Source: JAXMBX01 sp046349635 (GTDB lineage Bacteria > Planctomycetota > Planctomycetia > Planctomycetales > Planctomycetaceae). From it: a stretch of 64,000 bases of DNA. Made by a program: the position numbers and the translations under genes. The stretch spans positions 16,155 to 80,154 of the forward strand of contig JAXMBX010000021.1 of the NCBI GenBank assembly GCA_046349635.1. The letters are read 5' to 3'. Positions 8,991-19,000 of the stretch are shown here, one piece after another; position 1 is the first letter of the stretch, and every line of letters begins with the position of its first letter. Below the pieces are notes generated by a model. It ran no database searches, had not been told where the DNA came from, and was given only the letters and a program-made list of their open reading frames with translations.

Positions 8991-10574
8991 ATGAAAGAAA
9001 CTGCTGTGCTGAATCGCAAACAGATGTGGGAACGATTGGTCGCACAAACCGATCCGTGGGACATTGTCATCATCGGTGGGGGAGCGACGGGGGCGGGAAT
9101 CGCCGTCGACGCCGCCTCCCGCGGCTACCAAGTTCTCCTCCTTGAGCAGCACGACTTCGGCAAGGGGACTTCCAGCCGCAGTACCAAACTGGTTCACGGG
9201 GGGGTGCGCTATCTGGAACAGGGGAATGTCTCCCTCGTCATGGAAGCGCTGCACGAGCGGGGGATGCTCCTGCAGAACGCCCCGCACCTCGTCCGGGATC
9301 TCCCGTTCATCGTCCCCAGTTATGAATGGTGGGAATCCCCCTTCTATGGCCTCGGGCTGAAGGTCTACAACCTCCTCGCCGGCAAATACCGCTTCGGCGG
9401 AACACAGCTCCTCTCTATCGAGGAGACATTGAAACACCTCCCCACAATCCGTCGCGACGGACTCCGGGGTGGGGTCGTGTATCACGATGGCCAATTCGAT
9501 GACACCCGGCTCTTGATCAACCTCATCGCGACCGCGGCAGAGCAGGGGGGCGTCGTCCTGAACTACGCCTCCGTCACCGGCCTGTTGAAAGGGGCTGATG
9601 GCCTGCTGAACGGGGTCACGCTCTGGGATCGGGAAACCGGGACCGAACGCCGCATACAGGCCCGCGTCGTCATCAACGCTACGGGTGCCTTCGCGGATGC
9701 CGTGCGGCGCATGAGTTCCTCCGACGTCAAGCCGATGGTCGCCCCCAGCCAGGGGGTGCATCTCGTGTTCGACAAATCGTTCCTCCCGGGCGACAGCGCC
9801 ATCATGGTCCCGCACACCCCCGATGGCCGAGTCATGTTCGCGATTCCGTGGCACGACCACACGGTGGTCGGCACCACGGACGTCCCTTTGAGCGCTGTCA
9901 CGCTCGAACCGCAGGCCACGGATGCGGAAATCGACTTCATTCTCGAAACGGCGGGCCGCTACCTGCAGAAGCCTCCGACCCGCGCGGACATCCTGAGTGT
10001 CTTCGCCGGGATTCGTCCGCTGGTCAAAGTGGGGGACGGCAAGAACACCGCCTCGCTGTCCCGCGACCACACGATTCACATCGATCAGTCGGGGTTGATC
10101 ACGATCGCCGGGGGAAAGTGGACCACGTATCGCAACATGGCCGAGGACTGCGTCAGCCAGGCCGCCACCCTGGGCGGGTTAAATGAGCGCTCCTGCCGTA
10201 CGCGGGATCTCCCGATTCACGGTGCCACGCCGGCTGGGACAGAAAGCGGCACGCTATCCATCTATGGCAGCGATGCTCACCGGATCCGCGAGTTGATCGC
10301 TCAGTCGCCACAGCTCGGCGAACAACTCCACGCCGCGCTCCCGTATGTCGCCGCGGAGGTGATCTGGGGTGCTCGGCACGAAATGGCCCGGACCGTGGAA
10401 GATGTCCTCGCCCGCCGGACACGAGCCTTGTTCTTGAATTCCAAAGCGGCGATGGAGATGGCCCCGCACGTCGCTGAACTGCTTGCGTCAGAACTCGGCA
10501 AGGATGAAGCGTGGCAACAGGAGCAGGTCCGGGCGTTCAAACAGACGGCGACTCACTACCTGCCGAAAAACTGA
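8991..10574 (+). CDS. glpD: FAD-dependent glycerol-3-phosphate dehydrogenase
   Basis: 527 residues. It oxidises glycerol 3-phosphate to dihydroxyacetone phosphate at the inner membrane and passes electrons to quinone. DIVIIGGGATGAGIAVDAASRG (about 24-45, Rossmann dinucleotide motif), LLEQHDFGKGTSSRSTKLVHGGVRYLEQGN and the later ATGAFAD and GVHLVFDK segments are characteristic of aerobic GlpD. The C-terminal helical domain (about 390-520) is present, including the conserved region around HEMARTVEDVLARRTRALFL. Its start lies three bases after the glpK stop and has little ribosome site of its own, so translation is probably coupled. It is convergent with purQ, 17 bases away. Confidence 0.97.
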   Translation: MKETAVLNRKQMWERLVAQTDPWDIVIIGGGATGAGIAVDAASRGYQVLLLEQHDFGKGTSSRSTKLVHGGVRYLEQGNVSLVMEALHERGMLLQNAPHLVRDLPFIVPSYEWWESPFYGLGLKVYNLLAGKYRFGGTQLLSIEETLKHLPTIRRDGLRGGVVYHDGQFDDTRLLINLIATAAEQGGVVLNYASVTGLLKGADGLLNGVTLWDRETGTERRIQARVVINATGAFADAVRRMSSSDVKPMVAPSQGVHLVFDKSFLPGDSAIMVPHTPDGRVMFAIPWHDHTVVGTTDVPLSAVTLEPQATDAEIDFILETAGRYLQKPPTRADILSVFAGIRPLVKVGDGKNTASLSRDHTIHIDQSGLITIAGGKWTTYRNMAEDCVSQAATLGGLNERSCRTRDLPIHGATPAGTESGTLSIYGSDAHRIRELIAQSPQLGEQLHAALPYVAAEVIWGARHEMARTVEDVLARRTRALFLNSKAAMEMAPHVAELLASELGKDEAWQQEQVRAFKQTATHYLPKN

Positions 10575-10591
10575 CGGGCACACTCGGTTAC

Positions 10592-11389
10592 CTACCCGAA
10601 GTAGGCGACGCCGTTGCGGAAGATCTGCGTGCCGCTCCCCTCTTCCTGGTACGGTCGCCGCGTCCAACTGGGATGTTGCGTTCCAAACAGGAACCGCTCG
10701 GGGTGCGGCATCAATCCCAGCACCCGTCCGCTCGGATCGCTCAAACCGGCGATATTCGCCGTCGAGCCGTTGGGGTTGATCGGCGCGGGGAGCAATTCTT
10801 CCTGGGCGGGGCTGCCGGCCACTGTGTAACGGAGCGCCACCTGGTCCGCTTTCTTCCAACCTTCCAGCACGCTCGCATCCTCCGCGACGATCCGCCCTTC
10901 GGCGTGCGCAATCGGCAATTCCAGTTCGGTAATCCCCCGCAGAAAGACGTTCTTGCTGGAGGTGACCCGCAGGTTTACCCAGCGGGCGGTGTATTTGCCG
11001 TTCAGGTTCCAGGTGAGCGTCGCCGGAACCGCGGACTCCGCTTTCGGAACTTCTGAACCGAAAGGGAGCACTCCCGCTTTCAACAGCGTCTGGAACCCGT
11101 TGCAGATGCCGAGCGTCAGCGTGTCCCGTGCCAGGAACTCCCGAAGCGCTTCTCCCAGTTTCCCGCGCAGATGGCTCGCGAAAATGACCCCCGCCCCGAT
11201 GTCATCGCCGTAGCTGAATCCCCCCGGGATGCAGAGGATCTGAAAACTCTTGAGTAACCCCGGATTTTCCAGCAGGCGAAACAGATGCAGCCGCTCGCTC
11301 TGGGCACCATGTCGATCGAAGGCAAACGCCGTTTCGTGGTCGCAGTTCGTTCCCGGAGCACGCAAGACACAGACGCGGGGAGCAGCCAT
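10592..11389 (-). CDS. purQ: Phosphoribosylformylglycinamidine synthase, glutaminase subunit
   Basis: 265 residues. It supplies ammonia from glutamine to the FGAM synthase reaction, step four of purine synthesis. The class I glutamine amidotransferase fold is clear: PGGFSYGDDIGAG near residue 55, the nucleophile Cys96 in GICNGFQTLL, and the His-Glu pair in MPHPERF near 231. NCDHETAFAF near the N-terminus is typical of PurQ. It is somewhat longer than the approximately 225-residue Bacillus form, which fits the stand-alone PurQ of planctomycetes. No purL or purS is adjacent. The start region has no strong ribosome site. The next gene upstream ends 90 bases away. Confidence 0.93.
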   Translation of the reverse strand: MAAPRVCVLRAPGTNCDHETAFAFDRHGAQSERLHLFRLLENPGLLKSFQILCIPGGFSYGDDIGAGVIFASHLRGKLGEALREFLARDTLTLGICNGFQTLLKAGVLPFGSEVPKAESAVPATLTWNLNGKYTARWVNLRVTSSKNVFLRGITELELPIAHAEGRIVAEDASVLEGWKKADQVALRYTVAGSPAQEELLPAPINPNGSTANIAGLSDPSGRVLGLMPHPERFLFGTQHPSWTRRPYQEEGSGTQIFRNGVAYFG

Positions 11390-11479
11390 CAGGAATGTCG
11401 ATCCTTCAAAGTCATTTGAGGCGAATAGGGGGCGCGATGCGCCCGTCAGCCCCCACTTTACCGGATGCGAAATCAGGGT

Positions 11480-12619
11480 TCAAACCTGCCCCACCACAGC
11501 CGGATTTTCCGCAGGAATCGCGGGAATTTCGACCGGTGGAGGGGATTCCGCGATCAGAATTCCGTTCTCTGCGTGTCCCTGCCGCACCAGTCTATGGATG
11601 AACCGCATCTTCGTGATGACGGCGGGGACAAAGACCTCCGGCACCAGATCGAGCAGGCCCTGGTTGCGATTCAATTCGTTCAGTGCAATTCCCAGTTCCT
11701 GATAGCGCTGCACCATCGAGTCCAAATCCGCGAACGGCGATTCCCGCTGTCCCCCGAAGCCGTTGTTTTCGGCAGTATCCAGCGTGCTGACCATATCCAG
11801 GTAGGCCGCCCAGGTCTCCGCAAAATCCTCCCACGGATGCATGGTGGCGTAGGCACTCACGAAGTTGTCCCGCCAGTTCGCGGGGGGGCCATTCTCATAA
11901 TAGGTTTTCAACGCCGCGTCATAGGTCGGGTTGTTGTGGTCACGGAAGGTTGCGATGCATTCCTCTTCCCGTTTCCCTTTGACCAGCATGTCCCAGTAAT
12001 AGTGTCCGGTCTCGTGCCGGAAGTGGCCGATGAGCGTCCGGTGTGCTTCCTGCATGTCCACCCGCAGTTTTTCGCGTTCCGCCTCATCCGCCTCCTGGAT
12101 ATTGATCGTGATCAAGCCGTTGTTGTGACTGGTGTAAACTTTCTCCGCTTTCCCCACCGAGTGCCAGCGGTCATTTCCTCCGATCACATCCCCCTTGAAG
12201 TCAAACCGCAACTCCGGCTCGATTCCATCATCTTTGTTTCCATAGGGCAGCCCCAGTTCACTCAGGTCGTAAAACAACCGCCGTTTCGCCGCTTCCAGCT
12301 TGTACCACCGCTGCAGGTTCCCCTCGACCGAGAGGTCCGGGATCACCTCGTTGAAACGGCAGCAGTCACACAGATGCTCCCCCGGCTCCTCAGTCGCGAT
12401 GACACAACGGTTGCAGACCTGATGTGTCGCGTAGTTTAAGCACTTCTCCAAGACCGTTCCGCAGCCGGAATTCCCGCACACATATTGCCCATTTTGTCCC
12501 GGCTCCAGCGTCGCCAGCTCACGGCAGACGGGACAGAAGCCCAGTTCTTTCCCGCACGCCAGGCAATGCGTGTTGTCGAAAAAGGTCACATTTCCACAAG
12601 TGCAGCGATACGTCCGCAT
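11480..12619 (-). CDS. Zinc-ribbon putative metallopeptidase
   Basis: 379 residues from the ATG at 12619, which has GAGAGGTGG upstream; the frame extends to a GTG at 12637 that I consider less likely. Residues 1-95 contain at least ten cysteines in C-x-C and C-x2-C pairs (CTCGNVTF, CLACG, CPVC, CGNSGCG, CNRC, CDCC), giving two or more zinc ribbons. Residues about 95-370 carry HFRHETGHYYWD, a histidine-rich H-E-x-x-H motif of the Peptidase_Mx type, followed by a Glu-containing helix (HPWEDFAETWAAYLDM). Substrate unknown. It is on the same strand as the VWA and AAA+ genes upstream but separated from the VWA stop by 159 bases. Not a secreted protein. Confidence 0.85.
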   Translation of the reverse strand: MRTYRCTCGNVTFFDNTHCLACGKELGFCPVCRELATLEPGQNGQYVCGNSGCGTVLEKCLNYATHQVCNRCVIATEEPGEHLCDCCRFNEVIPDLSVEGNLQRWYKLEAAKRRLFYDLSELGLPYGNKDDGIEPELRFDFKGDVIGGNDRWHSVGKAEKVYTSHNNGLITINIQEADEAEREKLRVDMQEAHRTLIGHFRHETGHYYWDMLVKGKREEECIATFRDHNNPTYDAALKTYYENGPPANWRDNFVSAYATMHPWEDFAETWAAYLDMVSTLDTAENNGFGGQRESPFADLDSMVQRYQELGIALNELNRNQGLLDLVPEVFVPAVITKMRFIHRLVRQGHAENGILIAESPPPVEIPAIPAENPAVVGQV

Positions 12620-12778
12620 GACAGGCCCACCTCTCACTCAATCTGAACAGTCTGGCAACAACAACGCACGGGGCGAGCGCTCCGTGCGGTCGGGTTGGAT
12701 ACGGAATCCATCCAAAGCAAACTCAGTGCCAATTCAATATTATCATGGGGATCGCGCCGTCAAACGGAATTCCGCCCC

Positions 12779-14478
12779 TCACGCCATGATCTGCTTCCGC
12801 CGGTTCAGGTAGTCCCAGACGACGCAGCGTTCCAGGTCTTTCCCCGCCGTGAAGAAGACCCGCCCCTTGGTCGATTCCGCCAGCCGATGGGCAAACCGCA
12901 CGTCCTCCACGCTCTGCGACCAGGAACTGAGCAGGAACAGGTTCAGCACGATCCCATCTTTGCTGCAGAGGTGTCCTTCCCGCATCGTCGCCTCCTCCGT
13001 TCGCGGGTCAGGGGGGTAGAGCATGTACAGGTTCGAACCCTCGAAATGGGCGGTCGGCAGGCCGTCGGTGATCAGAATCACCTGCTTGTTCTTTGTATCC
13101 TGATTCGCCAGGAACCTTCGCCCCTGCTGCAGCGCATGCTGGATGTTCGTGAAGTGGGGGGGGATATGCATTTCGCTCACGTCCTCCCGGCTCATGTCCG
13201 CCCGCAGGCGGACCACGGGGTCGAAAATCGTCACCGGCTTGGGGAGCAGGGAGACCACCTCTCCGGCTGCCTTGGGCTTGGCAAATGTCGCCATTTCGAT
13301 GAACTGCAGCGCATCTCCGGAAATTCCCGCCGGATTAGCCCTTCCAGCGCGAGCGCCCATCCGTTTCACGTTCACATACAGTCCGCCGTATCGCATCGAG
13401 CCGCTCATATCCATGATCACCACGGTCGCGCTTGGGCCAGGTGTTTCGCGTACGGTGAATCACAATGTCCTCGGACTTCAACCGCACCGGCAGATGCGGC
13501 CCGTCCCGCAACAGCGCATTCACAAACGAGGCCGACACGTCCATCTGCGTCAGGGAGTCTCCGAACTCATAATCCTTCGTATGCGTCAGTTCGACGGCCC
13601 CTTCTCCCACGATCGGTCCTTGATGCCTCCCGTCCGTGACGATTCCAGGTCACTGAAAATCTTTTCGAGCAGTTTTCCCTGAAATAACTTGTACGCCTGG
13701 GGCGTGAGCTGGTACCCCTGCTTCGTTTTCTGCAACCCTGTTGCTCCGCCATCTGCCGCATCAGTTCTTCAACCTGCTTCTGCAGCCGATCCAGTTCCTG
13801 CATCTGCTCCGGATTTGCGAACTGCGACAACTCCTGCAGGTCGATGACCGCAATCTTGGCGTTTTTCGCAGCTTCTTCCAGTTGCTTCAGCAGGCGGTCG
13901 ATGGTCTCCAGTTCTTCCTTGATCTCGAGGGCCTTGGAGATCGACATCGGCTTGTGGCCCTTGAATTCGTACTTCGCCGCCAGTTGATCGATCTGGTACT
14001 TGTCTCCCAGGTTGTCGATCAACTGCACCAGTTGCCGTGCGAACCGGCTTTGATCATCCCCCGCCTGGTACCACAGCCGCTCGAGATCCCGGATCTGCTC
14101 TTCTTTGACCGCCTGCTGAAAGCGGTCCTTGAGTTTTTTCGGCGGGGCCATGCCGTGCGCTCGGCTGTGAAACTGATGGGCAGCGGTCTTCTGGACTTGT
14201 TCCGTTTCCCAGGTCTTCAGAATCTTCTCTTTCCGCTCCTTCAACATCTGCTTGAGCGATTCCAGGCTCGGCCCCAGCCCCGCGATCTGGTTGATGTCCA
14301 GATGGACCGCCCGCGCGAGTTCCTCTTCCGTCAGTTCCCGCATGTCCCCGTAGGCCAGCATGTGTTCAAACGCCGGGGAGACAAGGTCCGGCGGCGGTTC
14401 CGTCGGACTCGGAAATTTCTGCGGATCATACTGCTGGTAGGTGTGAATCACCCCTCCCAGGCGGTTACGAGAACTCAT
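12779..14478 (-). pseudogene. VWA domain protein gene with five apparent single-base indels
   Basis: Read as one gene from the ATG at 14478 to the stop at 12779 it would encode about 566 residues, but the frame breaks repeatedly. Intact parts are residues 1-246 (helical, coiled-coil: LLKQLEEAAKNAK, LDRLQKQVEELMRQMAEQQG), then LQKTKQGYQLTPQAYKLFQGKLLEKIF in the next frame, then VGEGAVELTHTKDYEFGDSL, then ATVVIMDMSGSMRYGG (MIDAS motif). Inside the VWA part the frame departs and returns, so that ALALEGLIRREFP is replaced by unrelated residues. The required corrections are one base missing near 13736, one missing near 13612, one extra within 13425-13463, one extra near 13355 and one missing near 13318; their sum fits the length exactly. 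It overlaps the AAA+ gene upstream by 14 bases. Either a decaying gene or sequence error. Confidence 0.85.
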
Positions 14479-15886
14479 ACATGATCTTTCCGTGTTTCTG
14501 CGCCCGGGAAATCCGATCCGTGGCGTACAGGCCCGCCAGCACGAATTCCACGCAGGAGGCGCGGACGGCCGCATCGTTCGCCGCATTCACTTCAAATGCC
14601 TTGTCCCAGGCCGGCGGGACGCGTTTCAGCCGCTCCCCATACTGCGCGGACGGCAGCATATCCCCCACTTCGATCTTCACCCCCTGCGAAAAGATGTGCG
14701 CGATCTCTTCCAGCCCATGCTTGTCGACGTATTCCTCGAACACTGTCTTGATCGCCTCCGCCATGATGGAATCAAACACCTGCCGCTCGGACATCTGGTG
14801 TGCCCCCATCAGATCCAGTTCCAGTTTGCCGAGGGACGACGTGTACAAGTGCCCCAGGTCGCTGATGCGTGGGACTGCGGGACGTTCTCCCAGAATTGCC
14901 CCTCGCTGGCGTGCGCTTGCCACCATCGTGCGGTAATTCGCGATGCTCAGCCGTGCGCTCACGCCGGATTGATGGTCCACATACCGCGACTTTCGGGCGG
15001 CCCGGCTGATCTCCTCAATGACCTGCTTCATGAAGTGTGGCACGACCACCGGGAAGTCCCCGCCCAGGTCGATCCCCGCTTCCTGCTCCGTGATCTCGAT
15101 TCCCAGTTCACGGTCACGCGGGTAATGCGTGTGAATCGTCGAGCCGATCCGGTCCTTTAATTGCGGAATGACTTTCCCGCTCCGGTTGTAGGTCGAGGGA
15201 TTGGCGGAGAACAAAATCAGGACGTCGATGTCGAACCTCACGGGATAGCCCCGGATCTGGACGTCGCGCTCTTCGAGGATGTTGAACAGTCCCACCTGTA
15301 CCAGTTCATCCAGTTCCGGGAGTTCGTTCATGGCGAAAATGCCCCGATGCATGCGGGGGATCAGGCCGAAGTGCAACGCCTCTTCGGCCGACATGCTCGT
15401 CCCGGCCGCGAGTTTTGCGGGATCGATTTCGCCGATGATGTCCGCGAACTTGGTCCCCGGCGACAACCGCTCCACGTACCGATCCTCGCGGTTCCACCAT
15501 GCAATCGGCACCTGATCGGGAGACTTGGTCGCAATAAATTCTCTTCCCGCCCGGGTGATCGGGGCTTCCGGATCTTCGTGCACTGGCACCCCGGGAATAT
15601 CCAGATAGGGAATCTCCTCATCCAGAAAGCGGACGAGGGTTCGCATCAGCCGGCTTTTTCCCTGTCCCTTTTCCCCCAGGAACAGGATGTCGTGCCCTGA
15701 CAGGAGCGCCAGGTTCACCTCAGGTATGACAGTTTCGTCATAGCCGATAATGCCGGGGTACAGTTCCTCCCCCTGACTGAGCATGCTCAGGAAGTTCTGC
15801 CGAATTTCCTGCTTCACCGATTTTGATTTCCAGCCTGAATTCCGAAGTTCCTGCAGCGTCCGCAGTCGAGAGGTATTGCCGGTCAT
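14465..15886 (-). CDS. AAA+ ATPase of the MoxR/magnesium-chelatase type
   Basis: 473 residues, cytoplasmic. Walker A is GEKGQGKS at 71-78 and sensor 1 lies in LILFSANPSTYN. The Walker B position reads IFAMNELPELDE, with Asn-Glu where Asp-Glu is usual. The C-terminal half (about 300-470) carries an arginine-rich lid (SARLSIANYRTMVASARQR). Such ATPases typically work with a VWA protein to load metals or remodel protein complexes. The VWA gene downstream overlaps it by 14 bases, so the pair is translationally coupled and likely forms one machine. It is divergent from mfd across roughly 150 bases. The target of the pair is unknown. Confidence 0.9.
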   Translation of the reverse strand: MTGNTSRLRTLQELRNSGWKSKSVKQEIRQNFLSMLSQGEELYPGIIGYDETVIPEVNLALLSGHDILFLGEKGQGKSRLMRTLVRFLDEEIPYLDIPGVPVHEDPEAPITRAGREFIATKSPDQVPIAWWNREDRYVERLSPGTKFADIIGEIDPAKLAAGTSMSAEEALHFGLIPRMHRGIFAMNELPELDELVQVGLFNILEERDVQIRGYPVRFDIDVLILFSANPSTYNRSGKVIPQLKDRIGSTIHTHYPRDRELGIEITEQEAGIDLGGDFPVVVPHFMKQVIEEISRAARKSRYVDHQSGVSARLSIANYRTMVASARQRGAILGERPAVPRISDLGHLYTSSLGKLELDLMGAHQMSERQVFDSIMAEAIKTVFEEYVDKHGLEEIAHIFSQGVKIEVGDMLPSAQYGERLKRVPPAWDKAFEVNAANDAAVRASCVEFVLAGLYATDRISRAQKHGKIMYEFS

Positions 15887-16001
15887 GAGGATCCATCAAA
15901 TAGGAAAGTAAAAACGTCTGATTTCGTCTCCCTCATTATAGCGCGGCGGGACAGGGGCACGAAACCCGCCCGATTTTCCGCGAAATTCCGACACTACACG
16001 G

Positions 16002-19000
16002 ATGCGCCCTCTCACGTTACGATTGTCCCTGTGCATTATGGGAGCTCGCAAACGTCCCAATATCCGGCACATCAGGGACCTCGTCCCGCTGGTCGCCGGA
16101 CAGCCTGGTTACGCGGAAATTGTGGCGGCGTTGCAGCGTGGCGAGAGTGCCACCATCGACGGCGCCTGGGGCTCAGCCTGCGCGCTCGTCTCGGCCTCGC
16201 TGGTCACTCAGGCAACCCAGTCGCTGCTCATCGTCCTCCCGCGCCTGAGCGACGTCGATGAATTCGCTTACGACCTCGCCGGTTTCCTGGGAACCGACCC
16301 CGTTATTCTCCCGGCCTGGGAAGCCCGTCCCCGTGAACGGCTGGCCTATGACCCCATCCTCGGGGCGCGCCTCGCGGTCGCCCGCAAATGCCGCGACGCC
16401 CAGCCCCCCGATGTGATCGTCACCAGCCTGGCGGGACTGCTGCAACCTCTCCCCGCGCAGGAAGTCCTCGACCACGCAACTCGCACCCTGCAGGTCGGCC
16501 AATCCATCGATCCCGAAGATCTGGCGGAGCAGTTGCGCGCCGTTGGCTGTGAGCGCGTCACCTCCGTGGAACGCCCCGGCGAATATGCCTTCCATGGTGG
16601 CATTCTCGACATCTTCTCCATCGATTCTCCGCACCCCCTCCGGATCGAATTCTTCGGCGATGATATTGAATCCCTCCGCCGGTTCGATGCCGAAACGCAG
16701 ACTCGCGTTGAAGAACTGAAATCCGCCCCACTGACGTTTTTCCGCGAAGAGGATCTGGCCGGGCTGTTCGACGGCAAATTTGATGGCCGCAGCTTTCTCG
16801 ACGATTTCCCCTCCGCCGCCTGGATCATGCTCCACGATCTGGCAGAACTGGAAATGGAAGGGAAACAATACCTCCACCGGCTGGATGATCCGCGTGGTTT
16901 TTTCTCCGTCCAGTCCGCGTTCGCTCGCTGCACCCAACACCCCACGGTTTCACTTTCCGCGCTGCCCGTGAGCACCTGGGAAACCACCTGCCATCTGCGC
17001 GTCGAATCCATCGAACGGTTCAAAGGGCACTCACTGGAAGCGATCAAGGAACTCGCCTCCATCGTCGGCCTGGACGAATCGGTGCTCCTCGCCTGCCACA
17101 ACGAGGGGGAACAGCGCCGCCTCACGGAGCTCCTCGCGGAAACGGATCTCCCCTCGACCGGGCGGATTGAACTCTGTGTCGGCCACGTCGCGCATGGATT
17201 CCGGCTCGTCGAAGATCGCATCATCGTCCTCAGCGACCACGAACTCTTCGGTCGGCGCGACGTCCGCCAGTCGCAGCCCCGCAAGCGGATTGAATCCCGG
17301 GCCATCGACACTTTTCTCGAACTGGTCGAAGGGGACTTCGTCGTCCACCTCAACCACGGCATCGCCCGCTACCGGGGGATGAAGCTCGTCGAAAAAGGGG
17401 AACAGCAGGAAGAACATCTGATTCTCGAATTTCGAGACAAGGTTCAGCTCTACGTCCCGGTCACTCTGATCCATCTCGTCCAGAAATACGTCGGCGGGGC
17501 AAAAGGGGTTCCGCAACTTTCCAAAGTCGGCAGCAGCAGTTGGGAGAAAAAGAAGCAGTCCGTCGCCCAGGCGCTGGTGAATCTCGCCGGGGAGATGATC
17601 CAGCTCCAGGCTGAGCGGGAAATGAAACCCGGCATCGCCTTCCCTCCGGACAGCCACTGGCAGACCGAATTCGAAGCCTCCTTCCCCTTCCAGGAAACCG
17701 AGGACCAGCTGAGGGCCATTTCGGATATCAAAGGGGATATGACCCGGCCCCGGCCGATGGATCGACTCATCTGCGGGGACGTCGGCTTTGGAAAAACCGA
17801 GGTCGCGATCCGAGCGGCCTTTAAGGCCATCGATGCGGGTAAACAAGTAGCAGTCCTCGTCCCCACCACCATTCTCGCGGAGCAGCACTACCGCACGTTC
17901 ACAGAAAGGATGGCGGAATATCCTTTCCGCATCGAGGTTCTGTCCCGCTTCCGGACGAAGTCCCAGCAGAAGCAGATTCTCGAAGACCTCAAGACCGGCG
18001 CCGTGGATCTCGTCATCGGCACCCATCGGCTTGTGCAGTCCGATGTCGAATTCCACGAACTCGGCGCGATCATCATCGACGAGGAACAGCGCTTCGGCGT
18101 CGAAGCGAAGGAGAAACTGAAACGCCTCCGCCTGGAACTCGACGTCCTGACCCTCAGCGCGACTCCGATTCCCCGGACACTGCATCTCTCATTGCTCGGG
18201 ATTCGGGATATCTCCAACCTCACCACGCCGCCCCAGGATCGGCAACGGGTCGAAACCCGCATCTGCCGTTTTGATGAGGCTTTGATCCGTCAAGGGATCA
18301 TGCGGGAGCTGAACCGATCCGGGCAGGTCTATTTCGTCCACAACAAGGTCTACAACATCGAAACCATCGCCGACCGGCTGCAGGGGATCGTCCCCGAAGC
18401 ACGCATCGGCATTGCCCACGGCCAGATGCCCGAGCATGAACTCGAAGAGGTGATGGTCGCGTTCGTCACCGGCCAGCTTGATATCCTCGTCGCGACAACC
18501 ATCATCGAAAGCGGTCTCGACATTCCCCAGGCGAATACCATTTTCATTCATGAAGCGGACCGCTACGGACTCGCCGATCTGCATCAGTTGCGCGGGCGAG
18601 TCGGTCGAGATCGCCACCGTGCCTATTGCTATCTCCTGCTCGAAGAGGGGAAACATCTGACGGTCGACGCCGCCAAGCGGATGAAAGCCATCGAAGAGTT
18701 CAGCGAACTGGGAGCCGGCTTCCGTATCGCTTTGCGTGATCTGGAAATTCGTGGGGCGGGGAACATCCTCGGCAACGAGCAGAGCGGCCACATCGCTTCC
18801 GTCGGCTACGAACTCTACTGCCAGATGCTTGAGAACGCCGTCCGCCGCCTCAAAAAAGAACCCCTCCGCCAGATGCGGCACGTCGCGGTGGATCTGCCGC
18901 TCGTCGCCCATCTCCCCGGTTCATATGTCCCCCCGGGCAGGCCGAAGATCGACGTTTATCGCAAGCTCTCCCGAGTGGCGAGTCTGGAGGATCTGGAGAG

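Noticed and set aside
13335..13610. Separate 91-residue gene
   Set aside because: It is a middle piece of the frameshifted VWA gene; its sequence continues the same protein and its end is out of frame.
17031..18185. 384-codon minus-strand frame
   Set aside because: Antisense to the mfd helicase region; explained by high-GC codon use.
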